From Nodosilinea nodulosa PCC 7104 (lineage in GTDB: Bacteria > Cyanobacteriota > Cyanobacteriia > Phormidesmidales > Phormidesmidaceae): a stretch of 64,000 nt of DNA. The notes below the pieces were generated by a model. That model searched no databases. It was given only the letters and a program-made list of their open reading frames with translations, and was not told where the DNA came from. Location: assembly GCF_000309385.1 (NCBI RefSeq), contig NZ_JH976538.1, positions 47,768-111,767 on the forward strand, given 5' to 3'. Of the stretch, positions 24,635 through 34,770 are shown one piece after another (position 1 is the first letter of the stretch; each line of letters opens with the position of its first letter). Position numbers and translations under genes: made by a program.

Positions 24635-27600
24635 CTATGGTTGCCAAACTCGCCGCTGGCAGGCTGCTTTGGCTCGGTGGGCGGCTTTAAGAAAATCTGG
24701 ATCAGTGATGACGGTTTCTGGCTGAGTGAGTAACGGGTGATGCTGTAGTCGGTTACAGCCTGATGCGAACCAGGTATGAGGAGATGCATCCCACAGCCGC
24801 ACCATGTTGTCGGCACTACCGCTAACGATGCGATCGCCATCAGGGCTGAAGGCCACCGCATTGACCTTTCCCCTAGACCCTTGTAGTGGCCTGCCAATTG
24901 GTTGACTGGCCTGGGTATCCCATAGCCGCATGGCCCAGTCATCGCCGCCACTGACGATCCGGAGCCCGTCGGGACTAAACGCGACTGACCTGACCGGGGC
25001 TCCATGGTCAATCACTTGGCCAATGAGATGCCCTGTCTCAGCATCCCAGATGCTTACCGTTCGGTCATCACTGCCACTGACGATGCGCTGGCTGAATAGC
25101 CTTGAGGCGGGGCTAAAGGCCACCGCATTAACGGGTGCCCCGTGACCTTGCCAGGGTTCACCAACTGGTTGCCCCGTCTGGGCATTCCACAGTTGCACGG
25201 TCCTGTCTGCGCTGCCGCTGACGATCCGGAGGCCATCGGGGCTAAAGGCCACCGCATTAACGGATGCCCGATGGCCTCGCAGGGGTTGACCGATCGCTTG
25301 TCCAGTCTGAGCATCCCACAGTCGCAGGGTTTGATCGTCACTGCCGCTGACAATGCGTTGACCGTTGGGGCTAAAGGCTACCGCATTGACTGCCGCCCCG
25401 TGGCCTTGCAGGGGTTGACCGATCGCTTCTCCAGTCTGAGCGTCCCACAGGCGTAGGGTTTTGTCGTCACTGCCGCTGACAATGCGTTGACCATCAGGGC
25501 TAAATGCTACCGCCCTGATGGGAGCATCATGGCCCTGTATTGGTTGGCCAATGGGCTGCCCCGTCTGGGCATTCCAGATCTGGATCACGCCGTCATCACT
25601 GGCACTGACAATCCGTTGGTCTAAGCCGTTCACAGTCGTGGCGGTTGCCGGGCTAAAGGCCACCGCATTGACCGCCGCCCGATGGCCGGGCAGCAGTTGA
25701 TGGATCGGTTGCCCCGTCTGGGCCTCCCACAGCCGCACGGTTTTATCTACACTGCTGCTGACGATGCGCTCACCATTGGGACTAAACATGACGGCAGTAA
25801 CGGGTGCCCCATGGCCCCGCAGCGGTTGGCCAATCGGTTTTTCGGTTTGGACATCCCACAGCATCACGGTTTTGTCCCAGCTGCCGCTGACGATGCGCTG
25901 ACCATCGGGGCTAAACGCTACCGTGCTGACGACAACTTCGTGGCCCTGCATCGGTTGGCCAATGGGTTCCCCGGTCTGGGCATTCCACAGTCGCACGGTG
26001 GTATCTCCGCTGCCGCTGACAATCTGCTGGCCATTGGGGCTAAAGGCAACGGCACTCACATCCGCCTCATGGCCCCGGAGGGGTTCACCGATGGGTTCCC
26101 CGGTCTGGGCATTCCATAGCCGTATAGTTTTGTCGGCACTGCCGCTGACGATGCGCTGGCCATCAGGGCTAAACGCCACCGACCAAACCGCCGCCCCATG
26201 GCCCCGGAGGGGTTCACCGATGGGTTCCCCGGTCTGGGCATTCCACAGCCGTAGGGTTTTGTCGGCACTGCCGCTGACGATGCGCTGGCCATCGGAGCTA
26301 AAGGCTACCGACCTGACAGCATCCCCGTGGCCTTGCAGGGGTTCACCGATGGGTTCTCCGGTCTGGGCATTCCACAGCTGTAGGGTTTTGTCGGCACTGC
26401 CGCTGACGATGCGCTGGCCATCGGGGCTAAAGGCTAAGGCATAGATTTCATCCCCATGGCCCCGGAGGGGTTCACCAATGGGTTCTCCGGTCTGGGCATT
26501 CCATAGCTGTATAGTTTTGTCGGCACTGCCGCTGACGATCTGCTGACCATCAGGGCTAAAGGCTACGGCATAGACAGCATCTCCATGGCCCTGGAGGCGG
26601 TTGACTTCCTGAGCCACCTGCACGGCGCTGAGGAGACTAGACTGGGTTGTCATCTCTAGGGATGAAAACAGACGACTGCGGTGGGTGGTGTCAATCGCCA
26701 GCACCAGGGCCTCCGCTGCATTGGTTGTGGGTAGCCAGTTCAGTACCTTGGCTGCCTCCGCCCGCAAATCGGCGATGGAGGCGCGTTGCCAAGCAAAGCC
26801 CGTGATTCCAGTCAGGACCATGAACACCCCGGTAATCGTGCTAACGCTTTTCCCAAACCGTTTAAACTTCTGATCAAAGCTGTGCCAGAGAAAATCGACT
26901 TCCAACCTGTTCAGCCAATAGTCGTGGGGTTGAGCCTGCCAGCGACGATAGCCAAACCACCATTGGAATAGATCGCGCCAGGTTTCTGTGAAGACTTTGC
27001 CGCAGGACAACTGTAGTGCCGTCGGCAGTCGAGGATCTTCGTGCCAAAGCAGGCCAAAGTCCTGTTTTTTTTGACTGCTGGATTGCCATTTTTCAACATC
27101 TGAAGTCAGCTCTCGTTGTAAAAGCAGCACGCCAAGATGCTGCTGCTTCCATGCCAGTAGACGCGTCCAGCCCTGTACGAGGGCATCGTGGGCCGGTTCT
27201 TGATAGGGTTGACCTTCGATATCTGTGCCCGATGTCAACAGGCGAGCGGCTTCAAAGCGCTCGATCACCGTCTGAATGCGGCCATTCTCGGGTTCTGGGT
27301 AGGTCAGCTCTGTCAGCGGCACGCGCCTGCGGGTCAGTTCTCCCTCCACCGACAGCATCCGCACCATGACATTGCGAATCGTGTATTCGTAGGCCGGGTC
27401 TTCCTGTACGAGGGCGTTGTATTCTTTCTCAGCTCGCTGGGTGAGCGATCGCGTCACGCCCCCCAGTTCCTCATAGTCAGACTGAGTGATGGCGCGATCC
27501 AGGGTTTCTCCCTGCTCCCGAGCTTTATCCTGGCGTCTGAGATAGTTTAGATAGAGCTCACTGAGAACAAAGGAAAGCAGGGGTAACGCTCCCGGCATAT

Positions 27601-29200
27601 TGGCCACTTCATCGATCAGCTGATCGACCAGCTCGTGGGGGGCAAAATACATCACCCGGGCCGAGGCGGGGGCTTCGATCGCCTCCTGGAGCTCTTCCCG
27701 CGACATCGGTGGCACAATGAATCGAGCCGCTTGCCAGATGGGCTCTAGGGCCGTGGTGCGAAACTGCGGCTCAAAGTCAGAGCGCAGCGTTAACACCAGA
27801 TGAAGCCGGTCAGGATAGCGGTTGATCACCTCTGCAGCCAAGTCTAAGAACTGCTGTCGCTCCCGACTATCTCGGCACAAGGTGATCAGTTCCTCAAACT
27901 GATCGACGACCACCAATAGATGACTTTGGGGATACTCCTCAAACCAATCGGCCAGACCCTGGGTGGGGGTTGGCAGGGCCACCGCCGATTCGCTGGGAGC
28001 CGCTGCCGGGTCGGCCCCTTCGTCTGAGGCTGTCGGGCTCACGGGCTGAAAGACCGCAGCCAATGTCTTATTTAAGGCTTTAAAGGGCGACTCACCGGGC
28101 CGAAAGGGAGGTAAGAGGTACCAGGACTGATCCCGCCGCAGCTTGGGCAGCAATCCGGCCTTGACCAGGCTCGACTTACCCGAACCAGACGCGCCTAAGA
28201 CCACCGTAAGGGCATGGGCTTTAACAAACTCAGCAAGCTGTCCGGTCAGGACGGTTCGACCAAAAAACAGGTCTTTGTCATCTTCATTAAAGGATGACAG
28301 GCCCCGATAGGGGTTGCTAGAGACATCCAGCGGCGGGGCCAGGGGCAGATTCAGCGGATTCCCTGGGGTCAAGAAGATATACTCTCCCTTGTCGTGTTTT
28401 TTGAGGGGATAAATTCCAGGGGTTTGCCGGATGGAACGGGCCTCAGTCGCCACCTCGACGCGATCGCGCAGATACATGTAGAGTTCGGTGGCCGTCATCA
28501 CCCCATCGCCAGCGGGTCGATCTAGATCCGCCGGAGGATAGGCATCGGCCTTGCCCTGGAGCGCGTCGATCAACGCTGCCGCAAAGGGCGAATGGTGGCC
28601 AGTTTGGCCGCGATCGTCCTTGAGGTCAAAGGCATCGGATGCGGTCTGATCGTGGGCCGCTGAGGTAATGATTTGCCAGGCCGGATCGTGAATAAAGCGA
28701 TCGAACCGTTCTTTGTGGATAGTGCTGAGTTCAATGGGCACCAGCTTGCGGGTGCTCGACCAGCAAAAAGCACCGGCAAAGCAGCAGTCTAAAACCCCCA
28801 AAAAGTGGCGACAGGGCAGTTGAATCAGGGCTTCGTAGACCCGCGTCATGGGCAGATAGGTGTTGACATCGCCCAGGCGACCATTTTGGGGGATCAGGTA
28901 GCCTGCCGGGCCATCGTCGCCGTTGAGGGCAACGCCGTGCCCCGCAAAGTAAAAAATTAAGCGACTGGAGTCAACCCCTTGCATGGCCGCTGGCAGGTCG
29001 GTTTCCAGCCATCGCTTGATATTTTCTCGGGTGGCGTCGCTATCCGTAATCAGGTGGACTTGGTAGTGATGGTCCTGCTCTAAGGTTTTTGCGATCGCCT
29101 CCGCATCCTGCCGCGCTGTCCCCAGGGCAGGAATACCATCCTGGTAATTGTTAATGCCAATGATGATGGCCAGATTGAGCGTAAAGTCTGCACTTTTCAT
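24635..29200 (-). CDS. caspase - nSTAND1 - WD40 protein
   Basis: 1521 residues. The domains in order are a caspase-like p20 domain (1-270) with His88 in FYFAGHG and Cys140 in [10 protein letters not shown], and an nSTAND1 ATPase with [12 protein letters not shown] and Walker A GASGSGKS (336-343). A membrane helix (about 800-820, [12 protein letters not shown]) and 14 WD40 repeats follow. The repeats are nearly identical at protein and DNA level ([17 protein letters not shown]), so the propeller is evolving by recent unit duplication. All functional parts are in one chain: sensor, switch and protease. It is likely a self-contained death switch. The C-terminal 50 residues leave the propeller pattern. 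Confidence 0.92.
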   Translation of the reverse strand: MKSADFTLNLAIIIGINNYQDGIPALGTARQDAEAIAKTLEQDHHYQVHLITDSDATRENIKRWLETDLPAAMQGVDSSRLIFYFAGHGVALNGDDGPAGYLIPQNGRLGDVNTYLPMTRVYEALIQLPCRHFLGVLDCCFAGAFCWSSTRKLVPIELSTIHKERFDRFIHDPAWQIITSAAHDQTASDAFDLKDDRGQTGHHSPFAAALIDALQGKADAYPPADLDRPAGDGVMTATELYMYLRDRVEVATEARSIRQTPGIYPLKKHDKGEYIFLTPGNPLNLPLAPPLDVSSNPYRGLSSFNEDDKDLFFGRTVLTGQLAEFVKAHALTVVLGASGSGKSSLVKAGLLPKLRRDQSWYLLPPFRPGESPFKALNKTLAAVFQPVSPTASDEGADPAAAPSESAVALPTPTQGLADWFEEYPQSHLLVVVDQFEELITLCRDSRERQQFLDLAAEVINRYPDRLHLVLTLRSDFEPQFRTTALEPIWQAARFIVPPMSREELQEAIEAPASARVMYFAPHELVDQLIDEVANMPGALPLLSFVLSELYLNYLRRQDKAREQGETLDRAITQSDYEELGGVTRSLTQRAEKEYNALVQEDPAYEYTIRNVMVRMLSVEGELTRRRVPLTELTYPEPENGRIQTVIERFEAARLLTSGTDIEGQPYQEPAHDALVQGWTRLLAWKQQHLGVLLLQRELTSDVEKWQSSSQKKQDFGLLWHEDPRLPTALQLSCGKVFTETWRDLFQWWFGYRRWQAQPHDYWLNRLEVDFLWHSFDQKFKRFGKSVSTITGVFMVLTGITGFAWQRASIADLRAEAAKVLNWLPTTNAAEALVLAIDTTHRSRLFSSLEMTTQSSLLSAVQVAQEVNRLQGHGDAVYAVAFSPDGQQIVSGSADKTIQLWNAQTGEPIGEPLRGHGDEIYALAFSPDGQRIVSGSADKTLQLWNAQTGEPIGEPLQGHGDAVRSVAFSSDGQRIVSGSADKTLRLWNAQTGEPIGEPLRGHGAAVWSVAFSPDGQRIVSGSADKTIRLWNAQTGEPIGEPLRGHEADVSAVAFSPNGQQIVSGSGDTTVRLWNAQTGEPIGQPMQGHEVVVSTVAFSPDGQRIVSGSWDKTVMLWDVQTEKPIGQPLRGHGAPVTAVMFSPNGERIVSSSVDKTVRLWEAQTGQPIHQLLPGHRAAVNAVAFSPATATTVNGLDQRIVSASDDGVIQIWNAQTGQPIGQPIQGHDAPIRAVAFSPDGQRIVSGSDDKTLRLWDAQTGEAIGQPLQGHGAAVNAVAFSPNGQRIVSGSDDQTLRLWDAQTGQAIGQPLRGHRASVNAVAFSPDGLRIVSGSADRTVQLWNAQTGQPVGEPWQGHGAPVNAVAFSPASRLFSQRIVSGSDDRTVSIWDAETGHLIGQVIDHGAPVRSVAFSPDGLRIVSGGDDWAMRLWDTQASQPIGRPLQGSRGKVNAVAFSPDGDRIVSGSADNMVRLWDASPHTWFASGCNRLQHHPLLTQPETVITDPDFLKAAHRAKAACQRRVWQP

Positions 29201-29313
29201 CGGGCATTAAGGCTAGAGGGTTGGCATCTAGGGAGATCTAAGGCAGGTTACTGGGCAACTACTGAGCGGTCAAAGCGTCTACAGGGAAGCCATGGCGCTA
29301 GAGGTATCCCCGC

Positions 29314-30675
29314 TTACTGGCCTTGAAGACTGGTGAGGCTGCGGCTGGCGACATCGGCACTCAGCCCCCACAGCAGAAGCACCAGATAGTCAGCCATGGG
29401 GCGCGCGCCAAAAAATTCGCCCTGCTCAATGTAGAGGGTGTTAAGCCCGACGATGGTGAGCCCAATTAATAGCACCAGGTAAAGCAGCGGCCGCACAAAC
29501 CAGTAGGTGGCTTCAGCCCTGGCTTGGTCAGACAGCCCCACCAGCGCTACAAAAAACTGCTGAACTCGCTCAAGCTTGGTCAGGGGTGGCGGGGTTTCGG
29601 CTTCGGCGATCGCGTTGCGGGCACTCTTGTCGAGGTTAACCGCGGCGTCGAGCAGGGTCTTGCCCATTTGCTCAGCGGCGGGGTCTGCACTGCCTCGGCT
29701 TTGGGCACTGGCCGATTGCAGCATTGAAGCCACGACGGTCGTGGCTTCGTCATCTTTGCCCTGGGCCAGCAGGTTGCGGGCTTTTTGCAGGCTCTCCCAG
29801 GCTTCAGGCGGGATCACATCTCCCTGCTTTTGCTGGTCGTAGAGCTGGTCTTCAATCACCCGCAGCTGCTTAAGCACCGCTAACCGACTCTGAATCAGCG
29901 TCACCTGGGCATCGGCGGCTTCGAGCTGCTGACGGTAGACGAGCTTGCGGGTCTCGGCCACCATGGGCCGCAAGATTTGGCGATCGCCCGGCGAGAGCGC
30001 TTTAATGTCGGCTTCGAGGCGGTACACTTTTTCGCGAATTTCGGCCTGGGGGCCACCGACTTCTTGCATGTACTTAACCAAGCGCCCCAGCAGCACCCCC
30101 AGGAGAATGATCACTATCGGCAACAGCGGCCCGCTGCGCACGCTCAGGTTGATGGGCAGCACCAGGCGGTTGCTCTGGGCGGCCTGGGTGAGGTAAATGG
30201 CTCCCACATATTGCTCTGGGGGCATGGCCGAGCGATCGAGGGTGAGGGGAATTGAGGAAATGGCCTGGGGCGGCAGGGTGATGGTTTCGTTTGGCAGGGC
30301 CAGGGCCTGGCTGGACAGGGGATATTGGGTCAGATTGCCCTGCACCACCACGGCGGTGTTGAGGATAGTGGCCGGGGCGGTGGTGGGGTTGTCAAACCTA
30401 AGCTCAAGCTGGTTGAGGTGGGCGCTGGCGGGCAAGAGGCGCTGGGCCAAAAAGCAGTCTAAGGCCCAGCTACAGTTGACCAACCGCAGCTGAATCTGCT
30501 CGGTGCCCTTGAGGGGAATGATGGGGGCTTGAGTGTCACCTTCAAAGGTCACGGGGGGAGGTGCCGTCAGCGTTGTAGTCTCTGGCTCAGGGGCGTCGTC
30601 GGCAGCGGTTTGTGCCCAGGCGATGCCCTGGGTGAACAGTAGAGAAACGAGAGCAATGACCAAAACCCGTTTCAT
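29314..30675 (-). CDS. membrane protein with periplasmic domain and coiled coil
   Basis: 453 residues. A signal peptide (about 1-21, cleavage after AWAQ) is followed by a Pro/Thr linker and a beta-rich extracytoplasmic domain (about 45-180) with a Cys pair (Cys68, Cys74). A membrane helix (about 183-200) and a long coiled coil (about 205-330) follow. Two further hydrophobic segments lie near the C-terminus (about 393-412 and 428-440). No catalytic motif is recognised. It lies upstream of the caspase-STAND gene on the same strand with a 113-bp gap, so it may be co-transcribed and anchor or sense for that protein (inference). Confidence 0.7.
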   Translation of the reverse strand: MKRVLVIALVSLLFTQGIAWAQTAADDAPEPETTTLTAPPPVTFEGDTQAPIIPLKGTEQIQLRLVNCSWALDCFLAQRLLPASAHLNQLELRFDNPTTAPATILNTAVVVQGNLTQYPLSSQALALPNETITLPPQAISSIPLTLDRSAMPPEQYVGAIYLTQAAQSNRLVLPINLSVRSGPLLPIVIILLGVLLGRLVKYMQEVGGPQAEIREKVYRLEADIKALSPGDRQILRPMVAETRKLVYRQQLEAADAQVTLIQSRLAVLKQLRVIEDQLYDQQKQGDVIPPEAWESLQKARNLLAQGKDDEATTVVASMLQSASAQSRGSADPAAEQMGKTLLDAAVNLDKSARNAIAEAETPPPLTKLERVQQFFVALVGLSDQARAEATYWFVRPLLYLVLLIGLTIVGLNTLYIEQGEFFGARPMADYLVLLLWGLSADVASRSLTSLQGQ

Positions 30676-30858
30676 TGAAGCTCTCCCCTGATGACTGACT
30701 GACTCGGTAGATTTAGTCAGCTTATCGAATTATGGATCGGCAAAAATAAGCTGCTTTTTGACTACCCCTAATTGGGGCAAAAAATTTGGTTGCACCGAGC
30801 GCGAAAAACAATAAATGCAAAGAAGTGTAAAGAGAAAGAGTGGAAGAAAGGGAAAGAG

Positions 30859-32487
30859 CTATGCAAAAGCCTTGATTGCAACACAAACTACTCGAATACC
30901 AATGAAGCTGGCGGATTCGTGCGGATCGTCGCTGCTACGATGGGCAGAGCGGCAAACCACTGGTTCACCAAACCAAGAACCGCCGCGTACGCAGTGTTCT
31001 ACATCCTCGACGGTATCTTGATCTATCCAAGCACTACCGTCAGCGGGGGCACCTTGGTAACTGCCATGTCGGTGATCTTGGCACCACTCTTCTACATTGC
31101 CGTGCATGTCGTAGAGGCCAAACCCGTTGGGGGCAAAACTGCCTACATCGGTTGTCTGCTCTCGGTACTTGCCTTTAAAACCAGCGCCGTAGGTGCAGTT
31201 GCCATCGTAATTTGCCAGATCAGCCGTAATTGTCTCACCAACATAAAACGGGGTCGTCGTCCCAGCCCGGCAGGCATATTCCCACTCGGCTTCGCTGGGT
31301 AACCGATATTGTCGGCCCGTTTTTCGAGACAGGCGATCGCAAAACTCTGTCGCTTCATGCCAAGAGACCTGCTCAACAGGGCGGTTAACGCCCTTGAAGT
31401 GAGAAGGGTCAGGGTTCAAATCGAGCTTGACCTTTGGCAAGTGCGCTACGGTAAACCACTGCTCCTGGGTAATGGCATATTTGCCCATGTAAAAAGGGCG
31501 AACCTTAACCAGGTGCTGTGGGCCTTCACTATCATGTCGTTCTTTCTCATGACTGGGCGAGCCCATAGTGAAGATGCCGCCCGGTATCGCCACCACCGCT
31601 AAACCTATACCCTCCTCCAGTTTCTCCCAGAGATAGTCTGCCTTGCCATCCCGGTAGCTAATCTCAAGGCTTGATGCATCAGAAGAGAGCCCTTCCGTTA
31701 CAGCTACCGCCGCAACCTTAAAAGAAAAAGACTGGGTGAGAATCGCCGTCTTCTCTACCTCAAGAGACTTATCAATTTCTAATAAAATCGTCCGGCGGGC
31801 TTCTTCAGCTAGAGATTGGTCAGGCGCAGCGCTATTGCCCGCCAAGCTCGATGTCAGAGTCTTTTTGATCTTGAGAATGGGCTTCAGGTGTTCTAAAAGC
31901 GGGGTCTGGTTAATGGCGTCAACCACCTCAGCTTTTCGTGCCGCATCCCCCACCGCCGAGCGCACCTTAGAGCTGCCCGAAATTTCGAGCTGAATGACGT
32001 TTTTGCCCAGCTCAAACGATCGCTCTATCGAGCATTCGTAGCCCAGACCGCGATAAAACCCCTTAGCAAAGGCGATCGCGGCATCATCGCGAATCTCCTG
32101 GTTCATGCCAATCACATAGTCAATGTGTTCGACAATAGCGTCGGCCTGCGCTTCGGAATAGCAGGCATTGAGCAGCACACAGCCCACGTCATTAGAAAAC
32201 AGCCTGAACAAACCAGACAGGGCCTCTGTACGCACCCACTGTTCGCTGCCGTCACTGCCTTCAAAGACCAGCCCTTCCCGGCCACTGCCATGGCCACAAA
32301 AATGCACAATCTGCGGCTGGTGCCTCAAAAACAGGTCTTGCAGATCTCCGACACGCACTGCCAAAGCATCTTCTACGTCAAAGTCCTGACGGTTGCGCGA
32401 CTTCTCGATCACCTCTTTCAAGTCTCGTATCTCGCGATCGAGGTTGAGGTCGTTGCGCGGGTTAGACGCCAGGATGAGGATCTTCAT
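30859..32487 (-). CDS. CHAT protease fused to FGE-sulfatase-like (C-lectin fold) domain
   Basis: 542 residues. The CHAT domain (about 1-175) has His66 in IVHFCGHG and Cys109 in VLLNACYSE. A helical linker (about 190-290) holds the shared EHLKPIL segment. The FGE-sulfatase domain (about 300-540) has MGSP, YRLPSEAEWEYACRAG, GLYDMHGNVEEWC and RGGSW. The Cys pair used by true formylglycine-generating enzymes is not seen, so this is probably a binding module. In other genes the C-terminal RGGSW...CRSAHR...IGIRVV region is where diversity-generating retroelements mutate. The first 230 residues are paralogous to the upstream gene. Confidence 0.9.
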   Translation of the reverse strand: MKILILASNPRNDLNLDREIRDLKEVIEKSRNRQDFDVEDALAVRVGDLQDLFLRHQPQIVHFCGHGSGREGLVFEGSDGSEQWVRTEALSGLFRLFSNDVGCVLLNACYSEAQADAIVEHIDYVIGMNQEIRDDAAIAFAKGFYRGLGYECSIERSFELGKNVIQLEISGSSKVRSAVGDAARKAEVVDAINQTPLLEHLKPILKIKKTLTSSLAGNSAAPDQSLAEEARRTILLEIDKSLEVEKTAILTQSFSFKVAAVAVTEGLSSDASSLEISYRDGKADYLWEKLEEGIGLAVVAIPGGIFTMGSPSHEKERHDSEGPQHLVKVRPFYMGKYAITQEQWFTVAHLPKVKLDLNPDPSHFKGVNRPVEQVSWHEATEFCDRLSRKTGRQYRLPSEAEWEYACRAGTTTPFYVGETITADLANYDGNCTYGAGFKGKYREQTTDVGSFAPNGFGLYDMHGNVEEWCQDHRHGSYQGAPADGSAWIDQDTVEDVEHCVRGGSWFGEPVVCRSAHRSSDDPHESASFIGIRVVCVAIKAFA

Positions 32488-32591
32488 AGAGGAGTCGCTA
32501 ATTGTGGGCTTGGGTAATGTGGTGGGCCATGGTCAATTATCCACCGATCGTAAAGCTAAATTTCTTGGCACTTCATCGCATTTTACAATGA

Positions 32592-34157
32592 CTACAAAAA
32601 TTTGTCGGCTTGCTTCAAGGCATGATTGTAGTAATTGCTATATTCAACTCGTTTTTCTTGGGCTAGCTGATAGCAGGTACAGCTTTGAGGAGTTTCTTTC
32701 ATTAAATCAGCTGCTCTAAGCCAAAGTGAAGCAATACTGAGCCAAGCATCATGGGAGTTTGCCTCCGCTGGGTCTTCATTGTGGCAGGCTTTCGTCTGCA
32801 CCGTTTTCTTATAGTCGGTTAAACAATTGGCGATATCAACCGCCTGTCTGAAAGACGCTCTGCTAGCCATCAGCGCGGCTGTATTCTTATTGGTTTCGTA
32901 CTCGTCAATTTTATATTGCGCCTGTTTAAATAGAGTGGTGTCATTCTCCGATATTGTTTTAAGCAGGGCGATCGCTTCCTGCCAAAGGCCTTGCACTCTC
33001 TCCCACGTAGATAAGGAGTTGTAGTCTCCTGCCGATTCCTGGGAAAGCTCCGCCGCTTGGTAACCTTTGTGCAATGCTTGAGAATAAGCTAAATAATTTT
33101 TGTAATCAACTAATTCATTGTCTTCAGGGCTAGGCGAAACTGTTTCTAATTTAGAGATGGCTTGATTCCATTTTTGAATAATCTGCTCCAGAATGTCAGT
33201 ATTTAGCTCAGACGAAGCCATCATCTTTTCGGCCTCATCGGCTATTTTACTCGCCTCATCTCTGGCAGTATTGCTATCAATTGGCGTAGTTTGGTTAGGT
33301 GGAGTTTTTAGTTCCCCGACAATAAAGGGAAGCCGATTTATGCCAATTATTGAGGCCGTCAACAACAGTAGCCCAGCACATATCAGGGCGATTGTGCCCC
33401 TGCTTTTGGCTTTGTCAGCGGATGGTGTCTCTGCTTTGGCCAGAGATGCCCGAATTTCAAGCTCTATTCTCTTCCGCTCTGCCTGGGATAGGCTGGTCTC
33501 AGAACTTTTCACTTTCGCCGCTGACTTAACCGGATTAATTCTTAAAATCGGTTTGAGATGTTCTGGAATGGTTATATCTTGGGCTTGATTGAGGATCTCA
33601 GCCTTTCGTAGTGAGGTCGCGGTTGCCGATCGCGTCTGAGAACTGCCAGAAAGCTCTAGCTGAATGGCGTTGCAGCCAAATTCAAAGGCTTGTTCGATGG
33701 TGCAGTTGTAGCCTAGGGCCTGGTAAAACCCCTTGGAGAATGCGATCGCAGCGTCGTCTCTAATCGCCTGGTTCATGCCAATCACATAGCCGATGTGGTT
33801 GACGATGGCATTGGCCTGCTCTTCGGAGTAGCAGGCATTGAGCAGCACGCAGTTCACCTGGTTAGCAAGCAGCCTGAAGAGATCAGATAGGGCCTCCGTG
33901 CGCACCCACTGCTCATCCCCATCACTGCCCTCAAAGACCAACCCCTGCTGACCACTGCCATGGCCACAAAAGTGCACAATCTGGGGACTGTGCTTGAGCA
34001 ACAGGCCCTGCAAATCTTCTACCCGCACGGCCAAGGCATCTTCTACCTCAAACTCCTGCCCGCTGCGCGATTTCTCAACCACCTCCTTCAGATCTCGAAT
34101 TTCGCGATCGAGGTTGAGGTCTTTGCGCGGGTTCGACGCCAGGATGAGGATTTTCAT
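32592..34157 (-). CDS. CHAT protease with membrane helix and helical repeat tail
   Basis: 521 residues. The CHAT domain is nearly identical to that of the next gene (His66, Cys109). The shared EHLKPIL linker is followed by a membrane helix (about 260-280, IALICAGLLLLTASIIGI) and a helical, TPR-like region (about 295-520) with Trp-rich turns and several C-terminal Cys. The protease faces one side of the membrane and the helical domain the other. It arose by tandem duplication with replacement of the C-terminal half. It lies 104 bp upstream of the CHAT-FGE gene on the same strand. Confidence 0.88.
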   Translation of the reverse strand: MKILILASNPRKDLNLDREIRDLKEVVEKSRSGQEFEVEDALAVRVEDLQGLLLKHSPQIVHFCGHGSGQQGLVFEGSDGDEQWVRTEALSDLFRLLANQVNCVLLNACYSEEQANAIVNHIGYVIGMNQAIRDDAAIAFSKGFYQALGYNCTIEQAFEFGCNAIQLELSGSSQTRSATATSLRKAEILNQAQDITIPEHLKPILRINPVKSAAKVKSSETSLSQAERKRIELEIRASLAKAETPSADKAKSRGTIALICAGLLLLTASIIGINRLPFIVGELKTPPNQTTPIDSNTARDEASKIADEAEKMMASSELNTDILEQIIQKWNQAISKLETVSPSPEDNELVDYKNYLAYSQALHKGYQAAELSQESAGDYNSLSTWERVQGLWQEAIALLKTISENDTTLFKQAQYKIDEYETNKNTAALMASRASFRQAVDIANCLTDYKKTVQTKACHNEDPAEANSHDAWLSIASLWLRAADLMKETPQSCTCYQLAQEKRVEYSNYYNHALKQADKFL

Positions 34158-34653
34158 GGGAGTTTTGTCAACTGCAAGAACTCATGACCTGCGGGCGGGC
34201 TGACCAGTGAGAAAATAGGCTAAGGCTAGAGGAAATTCAGAGGCATACAATTCACACCCATTGGAGTCTAACTACAGCGGCTATGGAGCCTATTCCCTAT
34301 GCTTTCTCCCCTGTGTTCTAGTTTCAGGCATGGCCGTTGCCATCGTGATGAATGTAGCTAAGCTTCAAACTTCGGCACCGTCTACGCCAAAAGCAGCCCA
34401 GAGCTGGCTCCTGTTCTGAGCTAGAGCGCCCTGGCCCGACTCGTAGGCCGCCCCAGGGTTTTGAATGTTGCCCTGCCTGGGCAAGATTTGGCCCATGCGG
34501 TTGAGCCGCCCGGCCCCAAGGCGCGATCGCATCGCCGTCTTGGCTATATCTGGTGAGCAAGTGGAATGTAGGATGGCCTCCTCGCGATGCATTGCTGCGC
34601 GTTGGCGGACTGCAATGCCTCTATAAACCGGGTGTAACCAAATAGGATGCGGT
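34158..34653. other. intergenic region without a supportable gene
   Basis: Several frames are open for 60-110 codons, but none has a convincing start or a recognisable family. The region probably holds the promoter for the two CHAT genes. It abuts a small inverted-repeat element. Confidence 0.4.
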
Positions 34654-34764
34654 ATTATACTGAATCCTCCCTGGCTACCCCCGATTGGGCTGGGCAAACA
34701 CCGTTTGCCCCTACGCGATCCACCTGTGTGGAATCGGGGGTAACCGATTCGGATTTGGTATTAC
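34654..34764. repeat. MITE-like inverted-repeat element (~111 bp)
   Basis: The outer ends are imperfect inverted repeats of about 33 bp: GGCTACCCCCGATT at the inner edge of the left arm (34673-34686) matches the complement of AATCGGGGGTAACC (34732-34745). The outer parts align as TTATACTGAATCC and TAATACCAAATCC. The centre holds a perfect hairpin, GGGCAAAC and GTTTGCCC (34692-34710). It contains no ORF and lies just past the metacaspase stop, where it could also end transcription. Confidence 0.6.
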
Positions 34765-34770
34765 ATTCCA

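Noticed and set aside
30715-30790. CCCCTAATTGGGG hairpin between the CHAT-FGE and membrane-protein genes as a terminator
   Set aside because: The adjoining A run is on the wrong side for both possible transcripts.
30772-31302. 176-codon plus-strand frame opposite the CHAT-FGE gene
   Set aside because: It overlaps a well-supported gene; its composition is that of an antisense shadow of the FGE domain.
34324-34697. Minus-strand frames of 78 and 110 codons upstream of the CHAT pair
   Set aside because: No ribosome-binding site or family; one runs into the MITE-like element.
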